Position numbers and translations under genes: made by a program. Under the pieces are notes generated by a model. That model made no database searches. It was not told the origin of the DNA and saw only the letters and a program-made list of their open reading frames with translations. From NCBI RefSeq assembly GCF_037892195.1, contig NZ_JATACI010000002.1, forward strand, positions 1,798,001 through 1,862,000: DNA of 64,000 bases, written 5' to 3'. The DNA comes from Yoonia sp. GPGPB17. GTDB lineage: Bacteria > Pseudomonadota > Alphaproteobacteria > Rhodobacterales > Rhodobacteraceae. Position 1 is the stretch's first letter. Each line of letters opens with the position of its first letter. This document shows positions 17,995 to 28,653 of this stretch, piece after piece.

Positions 17995-20490
17995 TCAACC
18001 ATCCACACGGATTGTCGTGTTTTTGGGGTCGTAGGGACTGTCTTCAACGATCTCGGCATCCCACAACTGATCAAGCATCTTGACCTTTAGCTTTGTACCC
18101 ACGTCTGCCAGTTCCGGCTTTACGTATCCCATGCCAATCGACTTCTCAAAGGCGACTGAATATCCTCCCGAGGTCAAACGACCAACGCGCGTGCCATCCA
18201 TTGCATAAAGCGCCTCGCGTCCCCAAGGATCAGCATCTTCTGGGCCGTCAATCAGCAGCGTGACGCATTTGGCACGAATACCCTTCTCTTCCATCGCGGC
18301 CTTGCCGTTGAAGTCCTTCGACAAGTCCACAAAGCGCGGCAGATCGGCCTCCAATGGCGTCGCATCGCGGCCCAACTCTGTGCCAAACGCACGGTAGGAT
18401 TTCTCTTGCCGCAACCAGTTTTGCGCGCGTGCACCCACCAGTTTCATCCCATGCGGTTCGCCTGCTTTTTCCAACAGATCAAACAGGTAATTCTGCATCT
18501 CAATTGGGTGATGCAGTTCCCAACCCAACTCGCCCGTGTAAGCGACACGGATCGCATTGACGGGACACATCCCCAGCTCGATCTGCTTGGCAGACAGCCA
18601 TGGGAAACGTTTGTTGGTCAGCGCCGTTGCAGGATCAGCGTCTTTGATCACAGCGTTCAGGACATCGCGCGACTTTGGTCCGGCAATCGCGAAGACACCC
18701 CATTGGGTCGTGACGTTCTGTACGTCAATGCGCCCAAACTCCGCCTCTTTGTCCTCGACTGCTTTACGTAAGAAATCCGCGTCATAGTCCGTCCATGCGC
18801 CAGCCGAGACAAGATAATACTCGTCATCCTTCAACCGTACGATGGTATATTCGGTCCGGGTCGTACCGTGATCGGTCAGCGCATAAGTCAGGTTAATCCG
18901 ACCAACACGCGGCAGCTTGTTCGTGGTGAACCAGTCAAGGAACGCCGTTGCGCCGGGGCCTTTGACGATATGTTTGGTGAACGCGGTGGCATCAATCAAG
19001 CCCACACCATCACGAATCGCTTTGGCTTCATCCACAGCATATTGCCACCAGCCACCGCGACGGAATGACCGGCTATCATGGTCATTGAACCCTTCAGGCG
19101 CGAAATAGTTCGGGCGCTCCCATCCATTCACGAAGCCAAACTGCGCGCCACGCGCTGCCTGCCGATCATAGGCCGGTGACGTGCGCAGCGGGCGGCAGGC
19201 CGGGCGTTCTTCATCAGGGTGATGAAGAATGTAGACGTGATCATAGCATTCTTCGTTCTTGCGTGCCGCGAATTCGGTCGTCATCCAATCGCCGTAGCGC
19301 TTGGGGTCGAGCGAGGCCATATCAATCTCGGCCTCGCCATCAACCATCATCTGCGCAAGGTAGTACCCGGTGCCACCCGCGGCCGTGATCCCGAAAGAAA
19401 ACCCTTCGGCCAGCCACATATTGCGCAAACCCGGTGCCGGACCGACCAGCGGGTTGCCATCAGGCGTATAGCAAATCGGGCCGTTGAAATCGTCTTTCAG
19501 ACCGCTTTCCTCGCAAGATGGGACGCGATGGATCATGGCCATATACTGCTCTTCGATCCGCTCCAGATCGAGCGGGAAAAGATCAGCGCGGAAACTATCC
19601 GGCACGCCATATTCAAAGACCGCTGGCGCGCCTTTTTCATAGACACCCAAAATCCAGCCGCCGCGCTCCTCACGCACGTATGATTGCGCATCGGCATCGC
19701 GAATAACCGGGTGCTCGACATTGCCCTCGGCACGGAACGCTTCAAGCGCGGGGTCCTTGTCCATGACGATGAACTGGTGCTCGACCGGGATTGCGGGGAT
19801 CTTGATGCCCAGTTTCTTGGCCGTCGTCTGTGCGTGGTTGCCCGAAGCCGTGACAACATGTTCGGCCGTGATCACGATTTGCTCGTCAGAGGGCACAAGG
19901 TTGCCGCCCTTCTCGACCATCTTGGTGCAGGTGATCTCCCATGCGTCACCGTTCCATGCAAACGCATCGGCCTGCCACTTGCGTTCAATCATCACGCCAC
20001 GCTGGCGTGCGCCCTTGGCCATCGCCTGCGTCACATCGGCGGGGTTAATATAGCCGTCCGTGTGATGATACAGCGCGCCTTTCAGATCCTCTGTGCGGAT
20101 CAACGGCCACTTCGCCTTGATTTCATCAGGCGTCATCCAAACGTAAGGCACATCACAGGTTTCGGCGGTTGACGCATAGAGCATATACTCATCCATCCGC
20201 TCTTGTGTCTGCGCCATGCGCAGGTTGCCCACGACTGCGAAACCAGCGTTCAGACCGGTTTCTTCTTCCAACGACTTGTAGAAGTCGACTGAGTATTTGT
20301 GGATATGGGTCGTGGCGAAGGACATGTTGAACAAAGGCAAGAGACCCGCTGCGTGCCAAGTGGAGCCGGACGTCAGCTCATCGCGCTCCAAAAGCATCAC
20401 ATCGTCCCAGCCTGCTTTGGCCAGGTGATACGCGATTGACGTACCAACTGCACCGCCACCGACAACCAATGCTTTGACTTGCGTTTTCAT
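17995..20490 (-). CDS. FAD-dependent oxidoreductase with GcvT domain, dimethylglycine dehydrogenase type
   Basis: An 831-residue fusion. Residues 1-380 are a DAO-type FAD domain beginning KALVVGGGAVGTSIAYHLAK and containing SGSTWHAAG, where the His is the usual covalent flavin attachment or flavin-contact site. Residues about 430-830 are the aminomethyltransferase (GcvT) folate-binding domains. Such enzymes demethylate dimethylglycine, sarcosine or related N-methyl compounds and pass one-carbon units to tetrahydrofolate. The frame is open up to 20583, but the ATG at 20490 has GGAG eight bases upstream and starts exactly at the Rossmann strand. Substrate is inferred; roseobacters carry several paralogues. 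Single gene with a hairpin after it. Confidence 0.88.
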   Translation of the reverse strand: MKTQVKALVVGGGAVGTSIAYHLAKAGWDDVMLLERDELTSGSTWHAAGLLPLFNMSFATTHIHKYSVDFYKSLEEETGLNAGFAVVGNLRMAQTQERMDEYMLYASTAETCDVPYVWMTPDEIKAKWPLIRTEDLKGALYHHTDGYINPADVTQAMAKGARQRGVMIERKWQADAFAWNGDAWEITCTKMVEKGGNLVPSDEQIVITAEHVVTASGNHAQTTAKKLGIKIPAIPVEHQFIVMDKDPALEAFRAEGNVEHPVIRDADAQSYVREERGGWILGVYEKGAPAVFEYGVPDSFRADLFPLDLERIEEQYMAMIHRVPSCEESGLKDDFNGPICYTPDGNPLVGPAPGLRNMWLAEGFSFGITAAGGTGYYLAQMMVDGEAEIDMASLDPKRYGDWMTTEFAARKNEECYDHVYILHHPDEERPACRPLRTSPAYDRQAARGAQFGFVNGWERPNYFAPEGFNDHDSRSFRRGGWWQYAVDEAKAIRDGVGLIDATAFTKHIVKGPGATAFLDWFTTNKLPRVGRINLTYALTDHGTTRTEYTIVRLKDDEYYLVSAGAWTDYDADFLRKAVEDKEAEFGRIDVQNVTTQWGVFAIAGPKSRDVLNAVIKDADPATALTNKRFPWLSAKQIELGMCPVNAIRVAYTGELGWELHHPIEMQNYLFDLLEKAGEPHGMKLVGARAQNWLRQEKSYRAFGTELGRDATPLEADLPRFVDLSKDFNGKAAMEEKGIRAKCVTLLIDGPEDADPWGREALYAMDGTRVGRLTSGGYSVAFEKSIGMGYVKPELADVGTKLKVKMLDQLWDAEIVEDSPYDPKNTTIRVDG

Positions 20491-20652
20491 GATGACGACT
20501 CCTTGGCATCTTTGGCGGTAACTTGCGCGAAACCTGGCAGCGGCGATAGAACCAGCCGACCGGATACGGCGCAAAACCGACAAGGATCAGGGTTTCCCGA
20601 CTAGGCAGAACGCGCCAAACATGTTCCCTTACGTCAATTTAGGGGTAAGACG

Positions 20653-21306
20653 ATGACGATTTACAGATTGAAAGATGCCGCAACCTTGGCCGACGCCAGT
20701 TACAAAGCGGGCCGTATTGTCAGCCCGCGTGTGATCAAGTCTTTGGATCATGACGATGTGCAAGCTCATCTTTTGGATGGGAATATCTTGCTGCTGCCGG
20801 GGTCAAACTCGGTCAGGGATTACGTCAAGTTCAACTTGCGCCCCTTGCGATTGGGCAACCAGCGTTTGGTGCTCAAGCACGCGACCAACAGCGAAAAAGG
20901 GGCGTCAGGTACCAGATGGCATCAGGGGTTCTTGCGGTATTCCATCGAAATCTTCGAATGGCTGAAACGTGAAGGTGCGACACCCAACTACATCATCGGT
21001 CATTCGCTGGGCGCGGCTGCGGCGCAAATCCTGTCCAAGACATACAACACACCAGCCCTCGGATTTGCCGCCCCACGCCCGAAGTGGAGCAAACACGGGG
21101 TCGTCCAAGACGGGCGTTGCCTGCTGGTGAACCGGACCGATGATCCTGTTCCGAAGGTGCCATCCGCCTATCATCACATGGGCAAGGCCACGCTGTTCGA
21201 GTCAGTCAAACACAAAAGTTTCCTCGCCCACTCAATGCGGCACTACATCAACATCATCGCAGAAGACGACAAGTTCAAAGTCTTGCCCGAGACGTGGGGC
21301 GGCTAG
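20653..21306 (+). CDS. Lipase class 3-like alpha/beta hydrolase
   Basis: A 217-residue cytoplasmic-looking hydrolase. The nucleophile elbow is GHSLGAA at residues 116-122. The acid is probably Asp of RTDDPV and the His lies in HMGKATLF or the later SFLAHSMRHY. The shape matches the lipase 3 family, but there is no signal peptide, so an intracellular lipid or ester substrate is more likely than secreted lipase action. It ends in a shared CTAG with the next, convergent gene. Confidence 0.8.
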   Translation: MTIYRLKDAATLADASYKAGRIVSPRVIKSLDHDDVQAHLLDGNILLLPGSNSVRDYVKFNLRPLRLGNQRLVLKHATNSEKGASGTRWHQGFLRYSIEIFEWLKREGATPNYIIGHSLGAAAAQILSKTYNTPALGFAAPRPKWSKHGVVQDGRCLLVNRTDDPVPKVPSAYHHMGKATLFESVKHKSFLAHSMRHYINIIAEDDKFKVLPETWGG

Positions 21307-22289
21307 AGCATCGCTGGCACGACCAGATCAGGCGGCCTGTGCCCATCGGCAAAGGTCTTGATGTTCACGATGACCTTTTCACCCATCTCGATCCGCCCTT
21401 CGAGGGTCGCTGACCCCATATGCGGCAGCAGGATCGCATTCGGCAGCGCTTGCAAACGTGGGTTGATCTCGTGCCCGCGCTCAAACACATCCAGACCCGC
21501 ACCCGCAATCTCGCCCGCACGCAACATCCGTGTCAGGGCGTTTTCGTCAATCACCTCTCCACGTGACGTATTCACGATCACCGCATCAGGTTTCATCAAC
21601 TTTAGCCGCCGCGCGTTCATCAGGTGAAAGGTCGATGGTGTGTGCGGGCAGTTGATTGACAGGATATCAACGCGGGCCACCATCTGATCAAGGCTCTCCC
21701 AATAGGTCGCGTCCAGTTCTTCTTCAATCTCGGGCCGCAACCGCTTGCGATTATGATAATGGACCTGCATCCCGAACGCTGCCGCACGCCGCGCCACCGC
21801 CTGACCAATCCGCCCCATGCCCAGAATACCCAGACGGCGCCCTTTGATCCGTCCGCCAAGCATTGCCGTTGGCGCCCATCCACCCCAGTTATCTGACTGA
21901 GCCACGCGAAATCCTTCGGCCATGCGGCGGGTCACCCCCAGAATTAGGGCCATGACCATATCGGCGGTGTCTTCGGTAACAACACCGGGTGTATTCGAGA
22001 CATGGATGCCCCGCTGGCGGGCCGTTGCCACATCAATGTGGTCTACGCCTGAACCATAGTTCGCAATGAGTTTCAACTTTTCACCTGCACGTCCCAACAG
22101 CTTTGCGTCAATCTGATCCGTGATTGTGCAGACCAGAACATCAGCACGACCCATCGCATCCGCCAGTTCTTCTTGAGTCATCGGCGTGTCATCTTCGCGC
22201 AACTCGACGTCGAACAGCTCTTTCAGTCGGGTTTCTACCACCTCAGGCAACCGTCGCGTCACAACAACACTTAGATGCTTACCTGGCAT
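21303..22289 (-). CDS. D-2-hydroxyacid dehydrogenase (glyoxylate/hydroxypyruvate reductase type)
   Basis: A 328-residue NAD(P)-dependent dehydrogenase. Seen in order: NYGSGVDHIDV, the Rossmann GxGxxG in LGILGMGRIGQAVARRA near residue 158, the Arg of NTSRGEVID, and the catalytic His of LLPHMGSAT with its upstream Glu. These features fit glyoxylate/hydroxypyruvate reductase or related 2-ketoacid reductases. Frame is open slightly further upstream, but MPGKHLS is the likely start. Convergent with the lipase-like gene through CTAG. Confidence 0.88.
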   Translation of the reverse strand: MPGKHLSVVVTRRLPEVVETRLKELFDVELREDDTPMTQEELADAMGRADVLVCTITDQIDAKLLGRAGEKLKLIANYGSGVDHIDVATARQRGIHVSNTPGVVTEDTADMVMALILGVTRRMAEGFRVAQSDNWGGWAPTAMLGGRIKGRRLGILGMGRIGQAVARRAAAFGMQVHYHNRKRLRPEIEEELDATYWESLDQMVARVDILSINCPHTPSTFHLMNARRLKLMKPDAVIVNTSRGEVIDENALTRMLRAGEIAGAGLDVFERGHEINPRLQALPNAILLPHMGSATLEGRIEMGEKVIVNIKTFADGHRPPDLVVPAML

Positions 22290-22398
22290 GCAATGCCCTC
22301 CCACGGGTTTTCAAATCGGCCTTGTCATGGCAGGTTGCGCCAAAGGGACGCGCAGCACAAGAACCGCGCGCCGCAAAAGTGAGCAGTAAGGGTAAACA

Positions 22399-22929
22399 AT
22401 GGGTGCAATCGCGCATTGGGTCCGCGTGTTTCAGGTCGCAGCCTTTGCGATCTTTCTTGGCACGAGTACCGGTCACGCACAGCAGAGTGACACTGGTCCG
22501 GCCATCGGCCCTGAAACAAATCTGCCCCTTCCCCGTTACGTGTCGCTGCGCGCCAGCGAGGCCAACGTGCGCCGTGGTCCGTCACTTTCACACCGGATCG
22601 ACTGGGTCTTTCAACGACAGAGTATGCCACTGCAAGTCATTGCCGAATACGGCCATTGGCGACGTGTCATTGACCGCGATGGTCAGGGCGGCTGGGTCCA
22701 TTATAGGATGTTGTCAGGCGCACGCACCGTGGTGATTGAAGTATCTGAAACCGCGCTTCGGACGCGGCCGGAACCAGATGCACTTGAGAATGCAATGCTG
22801 GAACCCGGCGTTGTTGCCCGATTGGGCGACTGCAATCCCGAATGGTGTCAACTGACCGCCGGTGGCTATCGGGGATGGGCGCCCAAAGCGGCGCTTTGGG
22901 GCGTGGCCGACGCCGAAATCCGCGACTAG
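22399..22929 (+). CDS. Secreted bacterial SH3-domain protein
   Basis: A 176-residue periplasmic protein with signal peptide (residues 1-28, ending GHAQ). Residues 49-115 hold one SH3b domain (ASEANVRRGPSLSHRIDWV, WVHYRML) and residues 118-170 a second divergent one (ALRTRPEPD, GYRGWAPKAALWG). Such proteins bind peptidoglycan stem peptides or polysaccharide. It ends convergently with the M3 peptidase gene, sharing CTAG at 22926-22929. Confidence 0.82.
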   Translation: MGAIAHWVRVFQVAAFAIFLGTSTGHAQQSDTGPAIGPETNLPLPRYVSLRASEANVRRGPSLSHRIDWVFQRQSMPLQVIAEYGHWRRVIDRDGQGGWVHYRMLSGARTVVIEVSETALRTRPEPDALENAMLEPGVVARLGDCNPEWCQLTAGGYRGWAPKAALWGVADAEIRD

Positions 22930-24956
22930 GCCGCCTTGTCGAGACCCCGCCCTTTCAGCAGCGCCTCAACCCCGGGCAAACGCCCCCTGAACGCCTTGTA
23001 AAGCTCGGCCGCATCGACTGAACCGCCTGAAGACAAAATTGTCTTCTCCAATCGTTTTGCCGTCTCCTTGTCAAAGGGGCCGCCATTTTCCTCAAATGCA
23101 GCAAAAGCATCTGCATCCATCACCTCGGACCACATGTAGCTGTAGTATCCACTGGAATAGCCATCGCCCGCAAAGACATGGGCAAAATGCGGCGTCGCGT
23201 GGCGCATCCGAATGGCATGTGGCATTCCGATATCTTCCAGGATTTCCGCCTGACGCTGCATTGGGTCCGCCGGAGCCGGGCCATTGTGAAAGCCCAAATC
23301 AACAAGCGCCGAAGCCACATACTCCACGGTCTGGAAACCCATGTCATAGGTGGCTGCACCTAGCATCCGATTCAACAGATCCTCTGGCATCGGATCACCG
23401 GTCTCAGCATGGGTCGCGAACTCAGCAAGCACTTCCGGCACTTCCAGCCAGTGTTCATAAAGCTGACTTGGCAGTTCGACAAAATCACGTGCAACTGATG
23501 TGCCCGAAATGCTTTCGTAGGTCACATCAGACAGCATCTGATGCAGCGCATGACCGAACTCATGAAACAGCGTGCGCGCATCATCGTATGACAACAACGC
23601 AGGCTTACCTTCTTCCGGCTTGGCGAAGTTACATACATTGACAACATGAGGGCGAATGTCGCCGCTCAGCCGCTGCTGAGACCGCATCGCCGAACACCAC
23701 GCACCGGAACGCTTCGACCCACGGGCAAAATAGTCACCGATAAATACCGCAACATGTTCACCATCGCGGGTGACGTCCCACATCCGCACATCCGGGTGAT
23801 AGATAGGTCCCTCAATTGCCGCAAACTCCAGACCAAACAGGCGATTGGCGCAGGCAAATGCAGCTTCAATCATGCGATCGAGTTGCAAATAGGGCTTGAG
23901 TTCGGCTTCATCGAGGTCGTGCAACTCCTTGCGGCGTTTTTCAGAATAGAAACGCCAGTCCCAAGGTTCCAGCGGCCCGTCAAACCCATCTGCATGCAGC
24001 ATACGTTCCAAGACGGTAGCATCAGCTTCCGCCGCTGCCTTTGCTTAGGCGTCCAGACTTTCATCAAAAGATCACGCACCGCGCTGGGCGTGCTTAGCCA
24101 TTTCCGTCTCTAGCTTGAAGTCAGCGAAGGTATCATAGCCCAGCAGGTTGGCACGCTCTTCACGCAACTTCAGCGTCTCAGCGGCGATGCCACGGTTATC
24201 TGTCTTGCCGCCATTGGCACCACGCGCGCCCCACGCTTCATAGGCTTTCTTGCGCAAATCGCGTCGTTCAGAGAATTGAAGGAAGGGCACGATCAGCGAG
24301 CGGGACAGAGTGACAACAGGTCCGCCTGCCTCTTTCTCTTCGCCAGCCGCCTTTGCGGTCGCAACCACAAAATCCGGCAAACCAATCAGATCGTCTTTGC
24401 TCAGCGTCATGAACCATTCACGCTCATCGGCCAGCAGGTTCTGCGTGAACTCCGTTCCCAGCACCGACAGACGGGATTTCACGGCGCGCAAGCCCTCAGC
24501 CGCTTTGCCCTCCAGCTTTGAGCCTGAGCGCACAAAGCCACGGCGGGTCAGCATCAACACCCGCTGTTGTTCATCCGTCAGGTCCAATGCGGCACGTTGT
24601 TCCCAAACCGCCTCAACACGGGCAAAGAGCGCCTTATTCTCGGATACCTCGGACCCATAAGCGCTCAAGAGCGGTGCGAAATCGCGCTGCAATGCTTCGC
24701 GCTTGGGGTTACTATCCGCGCCAGCAACGTTGTAGAACGCGCCCAAAACGCGGCTCAGCATTTCATCTGCCCGTTCCAACGCCTCGACCGTATTCGCAAA
24801 ATCTGGCGCGTCCGCATTGTCGGCTATGGCCGCGACATTGGCGCGCGATTCTGCCAAAGCGGCATCAACGGCAGGAGCGAAATCGTCATCGGTGATCAGA
24901 TCAAAGGGCGGCAATCCAAAGGGTGTGGTCCAGTCTTGCAACAGCGGATTCGTCAT
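22926..24956 (-). CDS. M3-family oligopeptidase (peptidyl-dipeptidase Dcp/OpdA type), two frameshifts as read
   Basis: The repaired protein is about 675 residues, normal for Dcp/oligopeptidase A. N-terminal part: MTNPLLQDWTTPFGLPPF; zinc motif HEFGH in DARTLFHEFGHALH, with the downstream Glu in the ESISG region. It hydrolyses small peptides in the cytoplasm. Two short changes break the frame: GCTTAGC at 24092-24098 (one base extra, expected Met-Ala-Gly-Thr-Pro) and GCTTAGGC at 24043-24050 (two bases extra, expected Trp-Thr-Pro-Ala-Lys). Together they add three bases, so the frame is only off for about 15 codons, yet stops occur there. Both restore to GCCGGC. Single gene convergent with the SH3b gene. 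Confidence 0.88.
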
Positions 24957-25012
24957 GGGGGTTCTCCTTTGAGGAACAGATAGTGTCGCGGTGACAGAAC
25001 ACCATAGCCAAA

Positions 25013-26067
25013 CTAAGTGAACGCGAGCCCCTTACCACCGCAAACCTTACAATCCGCATGCGGTTTCACGGCAATGGTGCGCGTTTGGGCATAGAGCGCA
25101 TCATAAATCAGCAAACGACCACCAAGACCCTCGCCCGCACCGGTGATCAGTTTCACGGTCTCAACGGCCATCATCGCGCCCATCACGCCCGGCAATGGTC
25201 CGATCACCCCAGCCTCCGCGCAGGAAGGGACCAAGGAAGGGTCTGGCGCGTCGGGGAACACACAAGCGTAGCACGGTGTCCCTTTTGCTGGATCGTAGAC
25301 GCTGATTTGCCCTTCCCATTGGGTAAGGGCTGCAGCGACCAAAGGCCTCTCCGTCGCGACGGCTGTTTTATTGACTAGATAGCGGGTTTCAAAATTGTCG
25401 GTTCCGTCGAGGATCAAATCATAATCCGCAAAAAGCTCAGCCGCGATACTTGCATCCAGCCTGCGGTGGTAGGGCCGCACGGTCACAAAGGGATTCTGCG
25501 CCGTCATCGCCTCGGCCGCGGAGTGCACCTTGGGCATGCCGATGTTGCGATCAAGGTGGATGACTTGTCGCTGCAAATTGGCGTTTTCGACAACATCATC
25601 ATCGATCACACCAATCGTTCCCACACCTGCCGCCGCCAAATACTCCAGCGCGGGCGCGCCCAGACCGCTTCGGCCCCAACGACCAAGACCTTGGCATCGC
25701 GCAACGCCTTCTGGCCCGGCCCACCGACCTCGCGCAGGATGATATGGCGGGCATACCGATCCAACTCAGTCGGTGAAAAGCTATCGGACTGCGGCACAGG
25801 TGCCTGTTGCTGTTTGACGCGCGCACGTAACGCACCCAGAAACTTGCGGTACCCCCAAATCAACACGCCAAAACCAAAGAATATCGCCCAAAGCCGGGCA
25901 TCACCGCCCGTCGCCATCCGCAGCGGGTGACCATCGGGCAGGATCACATGGATCGTCATAACGCCGACCAAAAGGATCGCCATCATATTCCAGCGCACCG
26001 CGTAGGGCACCTTCATCGCCCATCCAATCACCCAAAGGGTGATGGCCATGGTGCCGACCATAATCAT
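25013..26067 (-). CDS. moeB: HesA/MoeB/ThiF-family adenylyltransferase with N-terminal membrane segments, frameshifted as read
   Basis: The repaired protein has about 350 residues. Residues 1-75 hold two or three hydrophobic segments ([43 protein letters not shown]), so the enzyme is probably tethered to the membrane. The rest is an E1-like adenylating domain: [30 protein letters not shown], and two zinc Cys pairs (CYACVF and CKVCGG). The family adenylates the C-terminal Gly-Gly of MoaD or ThiS for sulphur transfer in molybdopterin or thiamine synthesis. At 25667-25674 the read GCTTCGGC (minus strand GCCGAAGC) replaces GCCGGC and shifts the frame by two. Starts four bases inside dut. Confidence 0.85.
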
Positions 26068-26519
26068 TGGCCAGTGGACCCAAATCCGCCTGTACCGCGG
26101 GCTGTTTCGCCGAGCAATGTGACCGCCTCGAAGTGCGCCTGCACGACGGGTGCAACAATCATTTGCGCAATCCGCATGCCATGCGCGATCTCAAAATCGT
26201 CATTTCCCAGATTCACTAGGATCACCCCAAGCGGCCCGCGATAGTCGCTGTCAATCGTACCCGGCGTATTCAGCAGCGTGACACCATGCTTTAAAGCCAG
26301 CCCCGAACGCGGCCTGACCTGAACCTCGAAGCCCTCGGGAATCGCCAAGCGCAAACCCGTCGGCACAAGCGTCCGAGCGCCTGGTAGCAGAACGACACTC
26401 TGCCGATCAGGCAAATTCGCCCGCAGATCAGCGCCAGCCGCGCCTGTGGTCTCGTAGGCGGGCAGGCCAACGCTCTGATCCGCCCCCTCTTCCCACTGAA
26501 ACTGGATCGTCACACTCAC
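26064..26519 (-). CDS. dut: dUTP diphosphatase
   Basis: A 151-residue trimeric dUTPase, which removes dUTP and supplies dUMP for thymidylate synthesis. All five motifs are present: [30 protein letters not shown] and GTGGFGSTG. The frame is open further upstream, but that part overlaps coaBC; a GTG at 26519 that overlaps the coaBC stop (GTGA) is the natural start, with a second GTG two codons on at 26513. Sits in coaBC-dut-moeB order, each overlapping the next. Confidence 0.93.
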   Translation of the reverse strand: MSVTIQFQWEEGADQSVGLPAYETTGAAGADLRANLPDRQSVVLLPGARTLVPTGLRLAIPEGFEVQVRPRSGLALKHGVTLLNTPGTIDSDYRGPLGVILVNLGNDDFEIAHGMRIAQMIVAPVVQAHFEAVTLLGETARGTGGFGSTGQ

Positions 26520-27708
26520 GCGAGTGCCTCGGCAATACGCGCAGCCAATGTCGCCGCGACCGCGTCTTTTGTCATGCGGGGCCAACTGTCCGCGCCTTGC
26601 GCTGAAATCAACGTCACCGCATTCTCGGACCCCCCATAATGCCGGTTTCCGGGGACACATCATTCGCGACGATCCAGTCGCACTGTTTGCGCAGGCGCTT
26701 GGCGGTCGCATTCGCGATCACATCATCCGTTTCAGCCGCAAAACCAACGACGAGCTTTGGCCGCCCCGTGGTCATCTGTGACACGGTGGCAAGGATATCC
26801 GGGTTCTCTGCAAAATCGAGTTGCGGCAGGCCCAACCCGTCTTTCTTGATTTTGCTGTCGCCCGCATTGACCACATGCCAATCTGCAACGGCTGCAGCAA
26901 AAACAGCGGCATCCGCCATCCCTGCTGCCTGCACCGCATCCAGCATCTCCTGCGCTGTCTGCACTTTCACAACAGATACATCCATCGGCGGCGGCACATC
27001 TGCCGGACCGGTCACAAAAGTCACATCAGCGCCCAGCGCGGCCAAAGCTTTCGCTATGGCCGTGCCCTGCGCACCGGATGAGCGGTTTGCGATATACCGC
27101 ACCGGATCAATCGGTTCATGGGTTGGACCAGAGGTTACCACAACATGACGCCCTTTTAGCGGCCCATCGGCCAAAGCCGCATCTACGGCGGCAATGATCT
27201 CGGGCACCTCTGCCATCCGCCCCGGCCCATACTCGCCGCACGCCATATCACCTTCATTGGGTCCGACAACCAAGATGCCGTCACCCAGCAACGCCGCCAG
27301 ATTGCGCTGAGTCGCCGGATGATCCCACATGCGCACATTCATCGAGGGCGCAATCAGCACACGTTTGTCGGTGGCCAAGAGTAACGTTGATGCCAGATCG
27401 TTTGCATGCCCATTTGCCATCTTCGCCATCAAGTCCGCTGTTGCTGGGGCGACAACAATCAGATCAGCCGCGCGGGACAATTCGATATGTCCCATCTCAG
27501 CTTCATCAGTGAGATTGAACAGATCCTGATAGATTTTGGACGCGGATAGGGCCGCCAAACTGAGCGGGGTCACAAACTCTGATCCGGCTTTGGTCAGCAC
27601 CGGCGTGACCTGCGCGCCCTGCTCGCGCAAACGACGCACGAGGTCTAACGATTTGAAGGCGGCAATGCCGCCTCCTACGATTAAGAGAATATGCTTATTG
27701 GCCAGCAT
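26516..27708 (-). CDS. coaBC: Bifunctional phosphopantothenoylcysteine decarboxylase/synthetase, frameshifted near the end as read
   Basis: Coenzyme A synthesis enzyme, about 397 residues after repair. The FMN-dependent decarboxylase half (1-185) shows the catalytic His in [11 protein letters not shown], the substrate clamp [11 protein letters not shown] and the Cys of [10 protein letters not shown]. The synthetase half has [20 protein letters not shown] and the Lys loop of AVADWHV. Reading stops early because a C run at 26630-26635 (plus strand) holds six instead of the seven bases needed for Met-Gly-Gly-Ser-Glu-Asn. With one base added the frame continues to a TGA at 26518 and ends in AARIAEALA, overlapping dut. 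CoaBC is essential, so a real break is unlikely. Confidence 0.9.
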
Positions 27709-27774
27709 CTGAGGTCTCCGGTCGGGGGTTGCCCGACACTAGGTCAGATCAGACCGGAAAGACAATGTCCGGGT

Positions 27775-28653
27775 TCAGGCAAAGAATGCATGAACCTCAG
27801 AGCTTTGCGACTCAAGACTTTTGCGCATCTTGCCAAAGGCAGCCGCCTCAAGCTGGCGTACGCGCTCTTTCGACAAACCCAGTTCGGTCCCAAGGCTCTC
27901 TAAGGTGCGTGGGTCATCGCGCAGCTTGCGCTCTCGTACGATGAACTGCTCACGATCATTGAGGTTGGACAGAGCCGTCAAAAGCCACTGGCGCAGAGTA
28001 TCGTTGTCATGGGTATGCTCGACGGTTTCAGCGGCTTGTGGACCATCATCTTCCAGCGCATCAATCCACTCGCGGCCTTCATCCTCGACAGATTGGGTGG
28101 CATTCAGCGAAAAGTCGGACCCAGATAGACGCCCTTCCATCATCTCCACATCATGCAGTGGAACGCCAACTTCGATAGCAATCAACTCACGCATCTCCTG
28201 CTTATCCATCACACGACCTTCGGCAGCCGCTTCGCGCTCCAACCGGGCCTGAACACGGCGCATATTGAAGAACAGTGATTTTTGGGACGAGGTGGAACCG
28301 GTCCGCACCATCGACCAGTTGCGCATCACGTAATCCTGAATGGACGCCTTGATCCACCACACGGCATAAGTTGAAAAACGAACGCCCCGATCCGGGTCGA
28401 ACTTATCTGCCGCTTTCATCAGGCCAACAGACGCTTCCTGAATAAGGTCATTCATCGGCGCGCCATAGCGCTTGAATTTGGACGCCATGGAAATGGCCAG
28501 TCGCATGTAGGCAGTAATCAAACGGTGCAAAGCTTTTTCATCACGGTGGTCGCGCCAGGCATATGCAAGCGCCAGCTCGGTCTCGGCATCCAGCAGTTCT
28601 GCCTTCATCGCCGTCCGAGACAAAGTTTGATCAGAAAAACCGGTGACACCCAT
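27775..28653 (-). CDS. rpoH: RNA polymerase sigma factor RpoH (sigma-32)
   Basis: A 292-residue heat-shock type sigma factor. Region 2 is DLIQEASVGLMKAADKFDPDRGV then RFSTYAVWWIKASIQDYVMRNW, followed by the RpoH box QKSLFFNMRR, and region 4 is LGLSKERVRQLEA. The frame is open further up, but the ATG at 28653 has GGGAG eight bases upstream and starts the usual MGVTGFSDQ. Rhodobacteraceae often have two RpoH proteins; which one this is cannot be told here with certainty, though the sequence resembles the RpoHII type. Divergent from cobU with 94 bases between. Confidence 0.93.
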   Translation of the reverse strand: MGVTGFSDQTLSRTAMKAELLDAETELALAYAWRDHRDEKALHRLITAYMRLAISMASKFKRYGAPMNDLIQEASVGLMKAADKFDPDRGVRFSTYAVWWIKASIQDYVMRNWSMVRTGSTSSQKSLFFNMRRVQARLEREAAAEGRVMDKQEMRELIAIEVGVPLHDVEMMEGRLSGSDFSLNATQSVEDEGREWIDALEDDGPQAAETVEHTHDNDTLRQWLLTALSNLNDREQFIVRERKLRDDPRTLESLGTELGLSKERVRQLEAAAFGKMRKSLESQSSEVHAFFA

